From Duganella sp. sic0402 (GTDB lineage: Bacteria; Pseudomonadota; Gammaproteobacteria; Burkholderiales; Burkholderiaceae_D): DNA of 64,000 nucleotides. Shown piece by piece: positions 1 through 8,000 of the stretch. The stretch spans positions 1-64,000 of the forward strand of contig NZ_JAHUWK010000005.1 in the NCBI RefSeq assembly GCF_019219065.1, in the 5' to 3' direction. Under the pieces are notes generated by a model. The model saw only the letters and a program-made list of their open reading frames with translations, was not told the origin of the DNA and did no database searches. The position numbers were made by a program, and so were the translations under genes. Positions within the stretch are counted from its first letter, which is position 1. Every line of letters starts with the position of its first letter.

Positions 1-872
1 CGCCGGCGGCAGGCGCGCAGTCCGCCGCCGCCGCACTGGCAGCCGGGACCGCAAGCGGCGCCGCACCGGCCGACGCCGCCAAACCGCCTAGCCTGGCCGC
101 CACGCTGCTGGGCAAGGCGCCGCTGACGCCGGCCCATGAATTGCCCGAACTGGGCGCCAACACGCCGCAGCCGACACTGAGCAGCGCCGCCCGCGTGCTG
201 ACCAATGTGCTGAGCACGGCGCTTGCGGGCCAGGCCGGCCAGGCGGGCCAACTGGCGCTGATCGGCAAGACCGCGCTGTTCGGCAATGCCGCGCCGGACA
301 CCGCCGACCTGGCGCTCAAGCTGCACGACAGCATCTCCAAAAGCGGCCTGTTCTACGAATCGCATGTCGCCGAATGGGCCAAGGGCGAGCGTCCGCTGGC
401 CGAGCTGCTGCGTGAGCCGCAAATGCAGCGCCTGCTACAGCAGGGCAATGAAAGCGCAGCGCGCGCCGCCGCCAACGGTCCCGACCTCAGCGCAGCGCAA
501 ATGATCAACCAGCAGTTGCACACGCAGGAACAGCAGCGCGTGCAGTGGAACGGCCAGGCCTGGCCGGGCCAGGAAATGCAGTGGGACGTAAGGCGCGAGC
601 AGCGCGAAGGCAGCAAGGGCGGCGGCGACAGCGACGCCGAGGCCGAACCGGTCTGGCGCAGCGGCGTCCGCTTCCGGCTGCCGCTGCTGGGCGCGGTGTC
701 GGCAGCGGTGACGCTGATCGGCGAGCAGGTCCACATCCAGGTGCAGACCGACAGCGACGGCAGCGCCGTCACGCTGCGCGCCTGGGCCGGCCAGCTGGAA
801 AGCGCGATGGCAGCGGCCGGCGCCCAGCTGTCGTCGCTGACCATCAGCCAGGACGACGAGGCCCAGCCATGA
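1..872 (+). CDS. FliK-like flagellar hook-length control protein, 5' truncated
   Basis: The reading frame is open from the window edge (codons begin at base 3), so the TTG at 141 is probably internal and the real start lies upstream. The visible N-terminal part is Ala/Gly/Gln-rich. The last ~75 residues (GVRFRLPLLGAV through LSSLTIS) resemble the FliK C-terminal Flg_hook domain, which contacts FlhB to switch export specificity. The stop TGA at 870-872 overlaps the ATG of the next gene, so the two are translationally coupled. A second, full-length FliK lies at 8001-9626, so this is a paralogue. Its role is unknown; the Bacillus ylqG/ylqH pair is a similar arrangement. Confidence 0.75.
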   Translation, partial: PAAGAQSAAAALAAGTASGAAPADAAKPPSLAATLLGKAPLTPAHELPELGANTPQPTLSSAARVLTNVLSTALAGQAGQAGQLALIGKTALFGNAAPDTADLALKLHDSISKSGLFYESHVAEWAKGERPLAELLREPQMQRLLQQGNESAARAAANGPDLSAAQMINQQLHTQEQQRVQWNGQAWPGQEMQWDVRREQREGSKGGGDSDAEAEPVWRSGVRFRLPLLGAVSAAVTLIGEQVHIQVQTDSDGSAVTLRAWAGQLESAMAAAGAQLSSLTISQDDEAQP

Positions 873-1201
873 ACGATGACGCCCCGCGCAAGCCGCTGCA
901 GCAGGCGGTGGCGCTGGCCTACGACAGCGGCCAGCCGGCGCCCAAAGTGGTGGCCAAGGGCCGCGGCCTGATCGCCGAGCAGATTATCCACGTCGCGCAG
1001 GAAGCCGGGGTAGCCATACACGAGTCCAAGGAGCTTGTCTCGCTGCTTATGGATGTTGACCTGGATCAACAGATTCCGCCTATACTCTATCGTACGATTG
1101 CGGAACTATTAGCCTGGCTATATCATATTGAAGCAGCGCAAAAATCTGGTTCACCCTTGCCTCCAGCACCGGACACCAGCATCCCCTTGACCGAAATTTG
1201 A
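869..1201 (+). CDS. FlhB C-terminal-domain-like small protein (FhlB/YlqH type)
   Basis: This 110-residue protein aligns with the cytoplasmic C-domain of FlhB just after its NPTH self-cleavage site. The run AVALAYDSG-APKVVAKG followed by IAEQI and then IPPILYRTIAELLAWLY parallels AVALKYSDGM-APKLVAKG and IPEQLYAAVAEVLAYVF in the FlhB of this window. No transmembrane segment and no NPTH motif are present, so it looks like a free-standing, pre-cut FlhB C-domain. It overlaps the preceding FliK-like gene by four bases (ATGA). A partner role with that FliK paralogue is inference from this coupling. Confidence 0.8.
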   Translation: MNDDAPRKPLQQAVALAYDSGQPAPKVVAKGRGLIAEQIIHVAQEAGVAIHESKELVSLLMDVDLDQQIPPILYRTIAELLAWLYHIEAAQKSGSPLPPAPDTSIPLTEI

Positions 1202-1216
1202 CTCGACTGGCATTAG

Positions 1217-1975
1217 ATGTATTCACACCTTCCGGATGCGGAATTAGAAAACTGGCACGATTTTGAAGTCGGATCGCGCAGGGAAGTCTATGCCCTGCTG
1301 CGCGGCATCGGCGAGAAAAAGCAGTTGATACGCATGCTGATCAAGGGCGAATCCGACGTCTGCGTGACCTCCATCCTCGACGTCGATGACGCGAGCGACA
1401 CCGTCTACCTCGACTGTTCGATCGACCAGGCGCAGAACCGGCGCGTGCTGGCGGCGCGCCAGCTGACCTTTGAAACCACGCTCGACAAGGTGCGCATCCT
1501 GTTTGGCGCCGAACAGGTCGAGGCGGCCACCTTTGAAGGCACGCCAGCGTTCAGGATCGCCCTGCCCGCCTCGCTGATCCGGCTGCAGCGGCGCGAGTAT
1601 TACCGCATCGCCACGCCGGTGACCAACCCGGTGCGGGTGATGATACCGCTGCCGGCCGACCTGGGCGGCCCGACCACGTTCCCGCTGGCCGACATCAGCT
1701 GCGGCGGCATTTCCATCCTCGACAACAAAATGATCCTGGCCAATTCGATCGGCAAGCAATACAACGATTGCCGCATCGATCTGCCGGAGATCGGCCAGGT
1801 GGCGACCGCGCTGCAAGTGCGCAATTCGCTGGACATGACGCTGCTCAACAACAAAAGCAACCGCCGCCTGGGCTGCGAATTCATCGGCATCCCGCGCGGC
1901 TCGCTGGCCGCGGTGCAGCGCTACATCACCAAGCTGGAACGCGAACGCAACGCCCGCATCGCCGGCCTGAGCTAA
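1217..1975 (+). CDS. ycgR: YcgR-like flagellar brake, PilZ domain c-di-GMP receptor
   Basis: The 252-residue protein has an N-terminal YcgR domain (about residues 10-115) and a C-terminal PilZ domain (about 120-240). Both halves of the c-di-GMP site are visible: the arginine motif RREYYR at 125-130 and DISCGG at 159-164. In enterics, YcgR bound to c-di-GMP acts on the motor/switch to slow the flagellum. Its position directly before fliE and fliF fits that job. It ends 2 bases before a bidirectional terminator that closes the plus-strand unit. Confidence 0.9.
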   Translation: MYSHLPDAELENWHDFEVGSRREVYALLRGIGEKKQLIRMLIKGESDVCVTSILDVDDASDTVYLDCSIDQAQNRRVLAARQLTFETTLDKVRILFGAEQVEAATFEGTPAFRIALPASLIRLQRREYYRIATPVTNPVRVMIPLPADLGGPTTFPLADISCGGISILDNKMILANSIGKQYNDCRIDLPEIGQVATALQVRNSLDMTLLNNKSNRRLGCEFIGIPRGSLAAVQRYITKLERERNARIAGLS

Positions 1976-2008
1976 TAAAAAAAAAGGAGCCGGAGCTCCT
2001 TTTTTTAC
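1976..2008. terminator. Bidirectional intrinsic terminator between ycgR and fliE
   Basis: A ten-base arm AAAAAGGAGC (1981-1990) pairs with GCTCCTTTTT (1995-2004) around a CGGA loop. A-tract and T-tract on the two sides make it work for both converging genes. The fliE stop codon lies inside the T-rich arm. Confidence 0.85.
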
Positions 2009-2349
2009 ACCTGCATATTCATGATCTCGTGATAGGCCGACACCAGCTTGTTGCGCACCTGGATGGTGGCCTGGAAGTTGATGCTGGATTTCTGCTGGGC
2101 GATCATCACGTCCGACAGGCTGACGCTGTCGTCCCCCGACGCAAACTGCTTGCTCAGCCCCTCGGCCGTGCGCTGGCTGGCGTTGACCGAATCCAGCGCG
2201 GTTTTCAGGGCGTCGGTAAATTCCGCCTTGGGCGTGGCCGGCGCCTCGGTCTGGATGACCGGCGGCGTCAGGCTCGGCCGCGTAGCGTGGGCCTTCAGCT
2301 GCGCGATCATCGACTGGATCTGGCTGCTGTCTATTCCACCTGTTCTCAT
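2005..2349 (-). CDS. fliE: Flagellar hook-basal body protein FliE (MS-ring/rod junction)
   Basis: The protein has 114 residues when started at the ATG at 2349 (MRTGGIDSS). That start follows a strong AAGAGGAG ribosome site; the longer frame from 2427 lacks one. The C-terminal half holds the FliE signature: SLSDVMIAQQKSSINFQ followed by IQVRNKLVSAYHEIMNMQV. FliE connects the MS ring (FliF) to the proximal rod. It is transcribed away from fliF, sharing the 184-bp divergent region 2350-2533. Confidence 0.93.
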   Translation of the reverse strand: MRTGGIDSSQIQSMIAQLKAHATRPSLTPPVIQTEAPATPKAEFTDALKTALDSVNASQRTAEGLSKQFASGDDSVSLSDVMIAQQKSSINFQATIQVRNKLVSAYHEIMNMQV

Positions 2350-2533
2350 TGCTGCTCCTCTTGTTACAATACGGCAAGGCTTTATCAGTGCTGACAGAAT
2401 ACCAAGCAGAACACCAGTCTCCTGCACGGAGCAGGACCGTAAAGGGCGCGCTGTTCGGGCTATTGAATTTCCTGATTACAAGTAATAATGGCCGTATTCC
2501 TTCAAGAACCCTCGTATTCGGGACCCAACCATC
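2350..2533. promoter_or_regulatory. fliE/fliF divergent intergenic region
   Basis: This 184-bp gap must hold the promoters for both fliE (minus) and the fliF operon (plus). I find no convincing sigma-54 site. The only sigma-28-like pair (TAAAGGGC at 2440, 11-bp gap, GCTATTGA) is poor. In betaproteobacteria these class II genes are usually FlhDC/sigma-70 driven, which cannot be read off this sequence. Confidence 0.4.
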
Positions 2534-4276
2534 ATGGCCGTAGCGGAAGAAATCGATAACGCCACAGCAGCCGGCACAGCAGACGACGCCGAGAAACTGC
2601 CCTTCATCCAGACGCCGATGGGCCGCAACTTCGTGCGCGCCGCCGGCGCGGCAGCCATCGTCGCGATCCTGATCGGCCTGTGGCTGTGGAACAAGCCGCC
2701 GGAATACGCGGTGCTGTTCTCCAATTACACGGACCGCGACGGCGGCGCCATCACGGCCGAACTGGACAAGATGAATGTCAAGCACAAGTTCTCGGACAAC
2801 GGCACCGCCATCCTGGTGCCGGCCGAGCAAGTGCACGATATCCGCCTCAAGCTGGCCGCCCAAGGCTTGCCTAAAGGCGGCAACGTCGGCTTTGAGCTGA
2901 TGGAAAACCAGAAACTGGGCGTATCGCAGTTCCTCGAACAGGTCAATTACCAGCGCGCGCTGGAAGGCGAGCTGGCGCGCTCGGTGATGTCGCTGGCGCC
3001 GGTCGAGAACGCCCGCGTCCACCTGGCACTGCCGAAACCGTCGGTATTCGTGCGCGACCAGCAGAAACCAACCGCCTCGGTGATCGTCACGCTGCACCCG
3101 AACCGCATGCTGGACAAGCAGCAAACCGGCGCCATCGTGCACCTGGTCGCCTCCAGCGTGCCGGAACTGATGCCGGCCAACGTCACCGTGGTCGACCAGG
3201 CCGGCAACCTGATTTCCGAACAGGACAAGCCGGGCGCCGGCAACGCCAAGCTGGACGAGCAGCAGCTGAAATACGTCAAAAACCTGCAAACGCAGGTGAT
3301 CAAGCAGGTGGAATCGATCATCATCCCTATCGTCGGCGAGGGCAATGTGCGCGCCGAGGCGGTGGCCGATGTCGACTTTGCGCAGATCGAGCAGGCGTCG
3401 GAAAACTACAAGCCGAACTCGCCGCCGGCTGCCTCGGCCATCCGCAGCCAGCAGACCAGCGAAACCAATGGCAACGGCAATAACGCCAATCCGGGCGGGA
3501 TTCCCGGCGCGCTGTCCAACCAGCCGCCCGGCACCGCCACCGCGCCGCTGAACCAGACCGCCGCCGCCAACGGCCCGAATGCGCCAGCCCCCGGCACGCC
3601 GCCGGGCGCCCTGCCCGCCAGCGGCGCCGCTGGCAGCCCCAGCCACAAGGAATCAACCACCAATTACGAAGTCGACAAAACCGTGCGCTACGAGCAACGC
3701 GGCATGGGCGGCCTGCGCCGCATGACGGTGGCGGTGGTGGTGAATTACAAACGCCTGGTCGATAAGGACGGCAAAGTCACGGTAAAAGCCTATACTCCTG
3801 AAGAAATGGCCAAGATCAATGATCTGGTCAAGCAGGCGATGGGCTACAACCAGGATCGCGGCGACGCCGTCAGCGTTGCCAACTCGCCGTTCGATGGCGT
3901 CGACAAACCGTACGAAGCGCCGCCGGAATGGTGGCGCGACCCGGCAAACTTGCCGATGGCCAAGGATCTGGCCAAGTTCCTGATCACCGCCCTGATCTTG
4001 CTGTACATTGTGATGCGCATCGTCCGTCCGATGATGCGGCCGGTGTTCAAGAAAATCGACGAGATCAATGCGCCGGAGCAGGAACCGGAAGTACCGGAAG
4101 AAGAAGTCGACGAAGGTCCGGACGAGGCCCTTATCGCCGAAGAAGAATTGCGCAAAATGGAAGAAAACACCGCGCGTGGCTACCGCGAAAACCTGGCCAT
4201 GGCCAAGAAACTGGCGGTGGAAGATCCACGCATTGTGGCCAACGTGATTAAAGAATGGATAGGCGCCAATGACTGA
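2534..4276 (+). CDS. fliF: Flagellar MS-ring protein FliF
   Basis: FliF forms the membrane ring on which the basal body assembles. The 580-residue protein has a first membrane helix near residues 36-55, two ring-building YscJ-type periplasmic domains, a Pro/Gly/Ala/Asn-rich linker about 300-370, and a second membrane helix near 475-495. It ends in a charged cytoplasmic tail that binds FliG. The start has no strong ribosome site, but MAVAEEID fits homologues. It overlaps fliG by eight bases, beginning the fliFGHIJK operon. Confidence 0.97.
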   Translation: MAVAEEIDNATAAGTADDAEKLPFIQTPMGRNFVRAAGAAAIVAILIGLWLWNKPPEYAVLFSNYTDRDGGAITAELDKMNVKHKFSDNGTAILVPAEQVHDIRLKLAAQGLPKGGNVGFELMENQKLGVSQFLEQVNYQRALEGELARSVMSLAPVENARVHLALPKPSVFVRDQQKPTASVIVTLHPNRMLDKQQTGAIVHLVASSVPELMPANVTVVDQAGNLISEQDKPGAGNAKLDEQQLKYVKNLQTQVIKQVESIIIPIVGEGNVRAEAVADVDFAQIEQASENYKPNSPPAASAIRSQQTSETNGNGNNANPGGIPGALSNQPPGTATAPLNQTAAANGPNAPAPGTPPGALPASGAAGSPSHKESTTNYEVDKTVRYEQRGMGGLRRMTVAVVVNYKRLVDKDGKVTVKAYTPEEMAKINDLVKQAMGYNQDRGDAVSVANSPFDGVDKPYEAPPEWWRDPANLPMAKDLAKFLITALILLYIVMRIVRPMMRPVFKKIDEINAPEQEPEVPEEEVDEGPDEALIAEEELRKMEENTARGYRENLAMAKKLAVEDPRIVANVIKEWIGAND

Positions 4277-5267
4277 GAATACCGGACTGCAAAAAGCCGC
4301 CATCCTGATGCTGGCGATGGGCGAGACCGAGGCTGCCGAGGTGATGAAATTCCTCGGCCCGCGCGAGGTGCTGAAGCTGGGCGCCGCCATGGCCACCATG
4401 AAAAACGTGCCGCACGAGGAAGTGGTCGGCACGCTGGACAACTTCCGCGACATGGTCGCGGCCGCCTCCACCGTGGGCCTCGACTCCGACGAGTACATCC
4501 GCCAGGTGCTGACCAAGGCGCTGGGCGACGACAAGGCCTCGGTGCTGCTGTCGCGGATTCTGGGCGGCAAGGACGCGTCCGGCATCGAATCGCTGAAGTG
4601 GATGGATTCGCAATCCGTGGCCGAGCTGATCCGCAACGAACACCCGCAGATCATCGCCACCATCCTGGTCCACCTGGAGCGCGACCAGGCTTGCGAGATT
4701 CTAGGCAACTTTACCGACCGTTTGCGCAACGACGTGGTGCTGCGTATCGCCACGCTGGACGGCGTACAGCCGGCCGCGCTGCGCGAGCTGAACGACGTGC
4801 TGACCAAACTGCTGTCGGGTAATGAAAACATCAAGAAATCGACCCTGGGCGGTGTGCGCGCGGCGGCCGAGATCCTCAACTTCATGTCCGGCGAGCAGGA
4901 AAGCTCGGTCATGGACAACATCAAGAACTACGACAACGACATGGCGCAGAAGATCATGGACGAGATGTTCGTGTTCGACAACCTGATCGATATCGACGAC
5001 CGCGGCATCCAGCTGCTGCTGCGCGAAGTGCAGTCGGAAATGCTGATCGTGGCGCTGAAAGGCGCGTCGCAGGAACTGCGCGACAAGATCTTCAAGAATA
5101 TGTCGGCGCGTGCATCGGAAATGATGCGCGAAGACCTGGAGTCGAAAGGACCGGTACGCCTGTCCGAAGTGGAAACGCAACAGAAGCAGATACTGCAAAT
5201 CGTGCGCCGCCTGGCCGACGAAGGCCAGATCGTGCTCGGTGGCAAAGGTGAGGATTCCTTCGTTTAA
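4269..5267 (+). CDS. fliG: Flagellar motor switch protein FliG
   Basis: At 332 residues this is standard FliG length. The opening GLQKAAILMLAMGETEAAEVMKFL is the usual FliG N-terminus, which binds the FliF tail. The middle domain holds NEHPQIIATILVHLE, the EHPQ motif that contacts FliM. The C-terminal domain (FDNLIDIDDRGIQLLLREV) carries the charged ridge that meets the stator. The protein converts ion flow into torque at the C-ring. It overlaps fliF at the 5' end and shares one base with fliH at 5267. Confidence 0.98.
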   Translation: MTENTGLQKAAILMLAMGETEAAEVMKFLGPREVLKLGAAMATMKNVPHEEVVGTLDNFRDMVAAASTVGLDSDEYIRQVLTKALGDDKASVLLSRILGGKDASGIESLKWMDSQSVAELIRNEHPQIIATILVHLERDQACEILGNFTDRLRNDVVLRIATLDGVQPAALRELNDVLTKLLSGNENIKKSTLGGVRAAAEILNFMSGEQESSVMDNIKNYDNDMAQKIMDEMFVFDNLIDIDDRGIQLLLREVQSEMLIVALKGASQELRDKIFKNMSARASEMMREDLESKGPVRLSEVETQQKQILQIVRRLADEGQIVLGGKGEDSFV

Positions 5268-6034
5268 TGGCTATCCACAGCAAAGAATCGCAGCCGGCAT
5301 TCCAGCGCTGGGAAATGACCTCGTTTGGCGACGAGCGCCCCAGCACGCTGGCGCTGCGCGAGGCGGAACAGCGCGAAATCGACGCCGAGAACGCCCGTCT
5401 CGAAGCCGAGCAGCGGGTGCAGGCGGCGCTGGAGGCGCAGCAGGAACAGATGGAAATGGGGCCGCCGCCGCCGCCGCCGATCGAATACCCGACCGTCGAG
5501 GAACTGGAAGCGATCCGCGAGGATGCGCGCCAGGACGGCTACCAGGAAGGCCATGCGGCCGGCCACGCCGACGCCACCGAAGAAGTGCGTAAAGCCGCTG
5601 ACGAGGCGCTCAAAGAAGCCTTGCAAAACGTGCACACGCTGGCCGACAACTTCAGCAATGCCCTGCACGACGCTGACCAGCTAATCGCCAACGAAGTGCT
5701 GGAACTGGCACTGCAACTGGCCAAGGGCATGCTGAAGAATGCATTGCAGGTCAAACCGGAACTGATACTGCCGATCGTGCGCGACGCCATCGAATACCTG
5801 CCGGTGCTGCAACAGCCGGCGCTGCTGGTGCTGCATCCGGACGACGCGCCGACCGTGCGCGCCGGCATCGGCGAGGAATTGGACAAAGGCGGCTGGCGCG
5901 TGGTCGAAGATGCTTCGGTCGGCCGTGGCGGCTGCAAGGTCGACACCGCCAGCAACACCATCGACGCCAGCGCCGCCGCGCGCTGGCAGCGCCTGAGCAA
6001 CGCGCTCGGCAAGGAAGCCGACTGGCTGGATTGA
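5267..6034 (+). CDS. fliH: Flagellar export apparatus regulator FliH
   Basis: FliH (255 residues) binds two-to-one to the FliI ATPase, holds it inactive and docks it at FliN and the export gate. The N-terminal third is coiled-coil, rich in Glu/Gln/Ala (about residues 25-70), followed by a Pro run. The C-terminal half matches the HrpE/FliH stator family, for example [18 protein letters not shown] and a [19 protein letters not shown] segment typical of the FliH tail. It starts directly at the fliG stop and ends four bases before fliI. Confidence 0.93.
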   Translation: MAIHSKESQPAFQRWEMTSFGDERPSTLALREAEQREIDAENARLEAEQRVQAALEAQQEQMEMGPPPPPPIEYPTVEELEAIREDARQDGYQEGHAAGHADATEEVRKAADEALKEALQNVHTLADNFSNALHDADQLIANEVLELALQLAKGMLKNALQVKPELILPIVRDAIEYLPVLQQPALLVLHPDDAPTVRAGIGEELDKGGWRVVEDASVGRGGCKVDTASNTIDASAAARWQRLSNALGKEADWLD

Positions 6035-6038
6035 CCCC

Positions 6039-7466
6039 ATGGATACCGTCGAACACCAGCCCGCCCCTGGCAGCCTCGCCAATCCGCACGCCGGGCGCTG
6101 GAAATCCTATCTGAACGATTGCGCCACACTGGTCAGCATGGTCGAACCTATGCAGGTATCGGGCCGCGTTACCCGCGTCGCCGGCCTGGTGATGGAAGCA
6201 GTCGGCCTGCGCCTGGCCGTCGGCGCCGCCTGCACCGTACCGCTGGCCAGCGGCGGCAAGATTGAAGCCGAAGTGGTCGGCTTTGAAGGCGACAAGCTGT
6301 TCCTGATGCCGCAATCCGACGTCGAAGGCGTGGTGCCCGGCACGCGCGTATTCCCGGTCGAGCCGGCGATACCGAAACCGGGCAGCGTCGCCCACCCGCG
6401 CCGCCGCCCGAGCGACCGCGCGCGCCACCTGCCGGTCGGCGTCGAACTGCTCGGCCGCGTGGTCGATGCGGCCGGCCGCCCGCTGGACGGCAAAGGCCCG
6501 ATCAACGCCATCGACAGCGCACCGATCAACACCCGCCCCGCCAATCCGCTGGGCCGCGCGCCCATCGTCGAAACGCTGGATGTCGGCGTGCGCTGCATCA
6601 ACGCCATGCTGACCGTGGGCCGTGGCCAGCGCATGGGCCTGTTCGCCGGCTCGGGCGTCGGCAAATCCGTGCTGCTGGGGATGATGGCGCGCTATACCGA
6701 GGCTGACATCATCATCGTCGGCCTGATCGGCGAGCGGGGACGGGAAGTCAAGGAATTCATCGAGCAGATTCTGGGCGAGGAAGGCCTGGCGCGCTCGGTG
6801 GTGGTGGCGGCCCCGGCCGACACGCCGCCGCTGATGCGCTTGCAAGGCGCGGCCTATTGCACCGCCATCGCTGAACACTTCCGCGACAAGGGCCAGAATG
6901 TATTGCTGATCATGGACTCGCTGACCCGCTACGCGATGGCGCAACGGGAAATCGCGCTGGCGATCGGCGAGCCGCCGGCCACCAAGGGCTATCCGCCATC
7001 GGTGTTCGCCAAGCTGCCGGTGCTGGTCGAACGCGCCGGCAACGGCGAGCTGGGCGGCGGATCAATCACCGCCTTCTACACCGTGCTGACCGAGGGCGAC
7101 GACCAGCAGGACCCGATTGCCGACTCGGCGCGGGCGATTCTGGACGGCCACATCGTGCTGAACCGCCGGCTGGCCGAAGCCGGCCATTACCCGGCGATTG
7201 ATATCGAGCAGTCGATCAGCCGCGCCATGCACTCGATCACCTCGCATGAACACCAGACCAGGGCGCGCCAGCTGAAGCAGCTGTTCTCGCGTTTCGAGCG
7301 CAGCCGCGACCTGATCAGCGTGGGCGCCTACGCCGCCGGCACCGATCCCGTATTGGATCAGGCTATCCAATTGCATGATCAGATAGAAAATTTCTTGCAG
7401 CAACAAATCACCGAACGCGTCACCATGGGCGAGAGTTTAGGGCAATTGACCTCTCTATTCGACTGA
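6039..7466 (+). CDS. fliI: Flagellum-specific export ATPase FliI
   Basis: FliI hydrolyses ATP to energise loading of rod, hook and filament subunits into the flagellar type III export gate. The 475-residue protein has an F1-beta-like fold: Walker A AGSGVGKS at residues 203-210, [17 protein letters not shown] after it, and Walker [20 protein letters not shown]. The C-terminal region fits the T3SS ATPase family. It sits tightly between fliH and fliJ, its usual partners. Confidence 0.98.
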   Translation: MDTVEHQPAPGSLANPHAGRWKSYLNDCATLVSMVEPMQVSGRVTRVAGLVMEAVGLRLAVGAACTVPLASGGKIEAEVVGFEGDKLFLMPQSDVEGVVPGTRVFPVEPAIPKPGSVAHPRRRPSDRARHLPVGVELLGRVVDAAGRPLDGKGPINAIDSAPINTRPANPLGRAPIVETLDVGVRCINAMLTVGRGQRMGLFAGSGVGKSVLLGMMARYTEADIIIVGLIGERGREVKEFIEQILGEEGLARSVVVAAPADTPPLMRLQGAAYCTAIAEHFRDKGQNVLLIMDSLTRYAMAQREIALAIGEPPATKGYPPSVFAKLPVLVERAGNGELGGGSITAFYTVLTEGDDQQDPIADSARAILDGHIVLNRRLAEAGHYPAIDIEQSISRAMHSITSHEHQTRARQLKQLFSRFERSRDLISVGAYAAGTDPVLDQAIQLHDQIENFLQQQITERVTMGESLGQLTSLFD

Positions 7467-7500
7467 TTGATCTGGCGGCACGCTGCCTATAATTGTCAAT

Positions 7501-7941
7501 ATGGCTTCCAAAGCGCAATTAGAAACCCTGATGGACCTGGCGCAGCGTGAAACAGACGACGCTGCCAAGCGGCTGGGCGCGTCCCTGAAGCAGGTCGAAG
7601 AAGCCAGGCAGAAGCACGAGATGCTGGTGGGTTTCCAGGATGAATACATCAAGAAATTTGAAGCGGCGCAGCTGGCCGGGATCACGCCCATGGCTTACCG
7701 TAATTTCGTGGCGTTCATTGAAAAGCTGGAAACAGCGGTCAAGGGCCAGCTGGACATGATCAAGCACGCCGAGTACCGCAGCACGCAGGAAAAAGCCGCC
7801 TGGCAGGCTGCCGAGCGCAAGCGCATGTCGTATTCCACGCTGAACGACCGGGCAGATGCGGCCGCGCTCAAGCTGGAAAACAAGCGCGACCAGAAAGCCA
7901 TGGACGAGCACGCGGCACGCGGCGCGTTCTACAAACGCTGA
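7501..7941 (+). CDS. fliJ: Flagellar export chaperone/stalk FliJ
   Basis: The protein has 146 residues and is almost wholly charged coiled-coil, as in FliJ, the small stalk that inserts into the FliI hexamer and links it to FlhA. The segment YRNFVAFIEKLETAVKGQ near residue 63 is family-like. The identification rests on length, coiled-coil character and the fixed position between fliI and fliK. Confidence 0.92.
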   Translation: MASKAQLETLMDLAQRETDDAAKRLGASLKQVEEARQKHEMLVGFQDEYIKKFEAAQLAGITPMAYRNFVAFIEKLETAVKGQLDMIKHAEYRSTQEKAAWQAAERKRMSYSTLNDRADAAALKLENKRDQKAMDEHAARGAFYKR

Positions 7942-7946
7942 CACAT

Positions 7947-7979
7947 CAGGCATTAAGTAGGCATTAATTAGGCATTAAC
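7947..7979 (+). repeat. Three tandem 11-bp direct repeats before fliK
   Basis: The core AGGCATTAA occurs at 7948-7956, 7959-7967 and 7970-7978, each 11 bases apart, within the 59-bp fliJ-fliK gap. An 11-bp step is about one helical turn, so a protein binding the three would sit on one DNA face. No function is known; simple slippage duplication is equally possible. Confidence 0.7.
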
Positions 7980-8000
7980 CAGATCATTACGGCGCCAACC

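Noticed and set aside
2440-2466. Sigma-28 promoter upstream of fliF (TAAAGGGC, 11 bases, GCTATTGA)
   Set aside because: Only about half of each element matches, and fliF is normally an earlier-class gene.
1244-3646. 800-codon open frame on the minus strand across ycgR, fliE and fliF
   Set aside because: It covers clear plus- and minus-strand genes and a terminator, and its protein is Arg/His/Gly-rich with no family features. Long antisense frames are expected from high GC at third codon positions.
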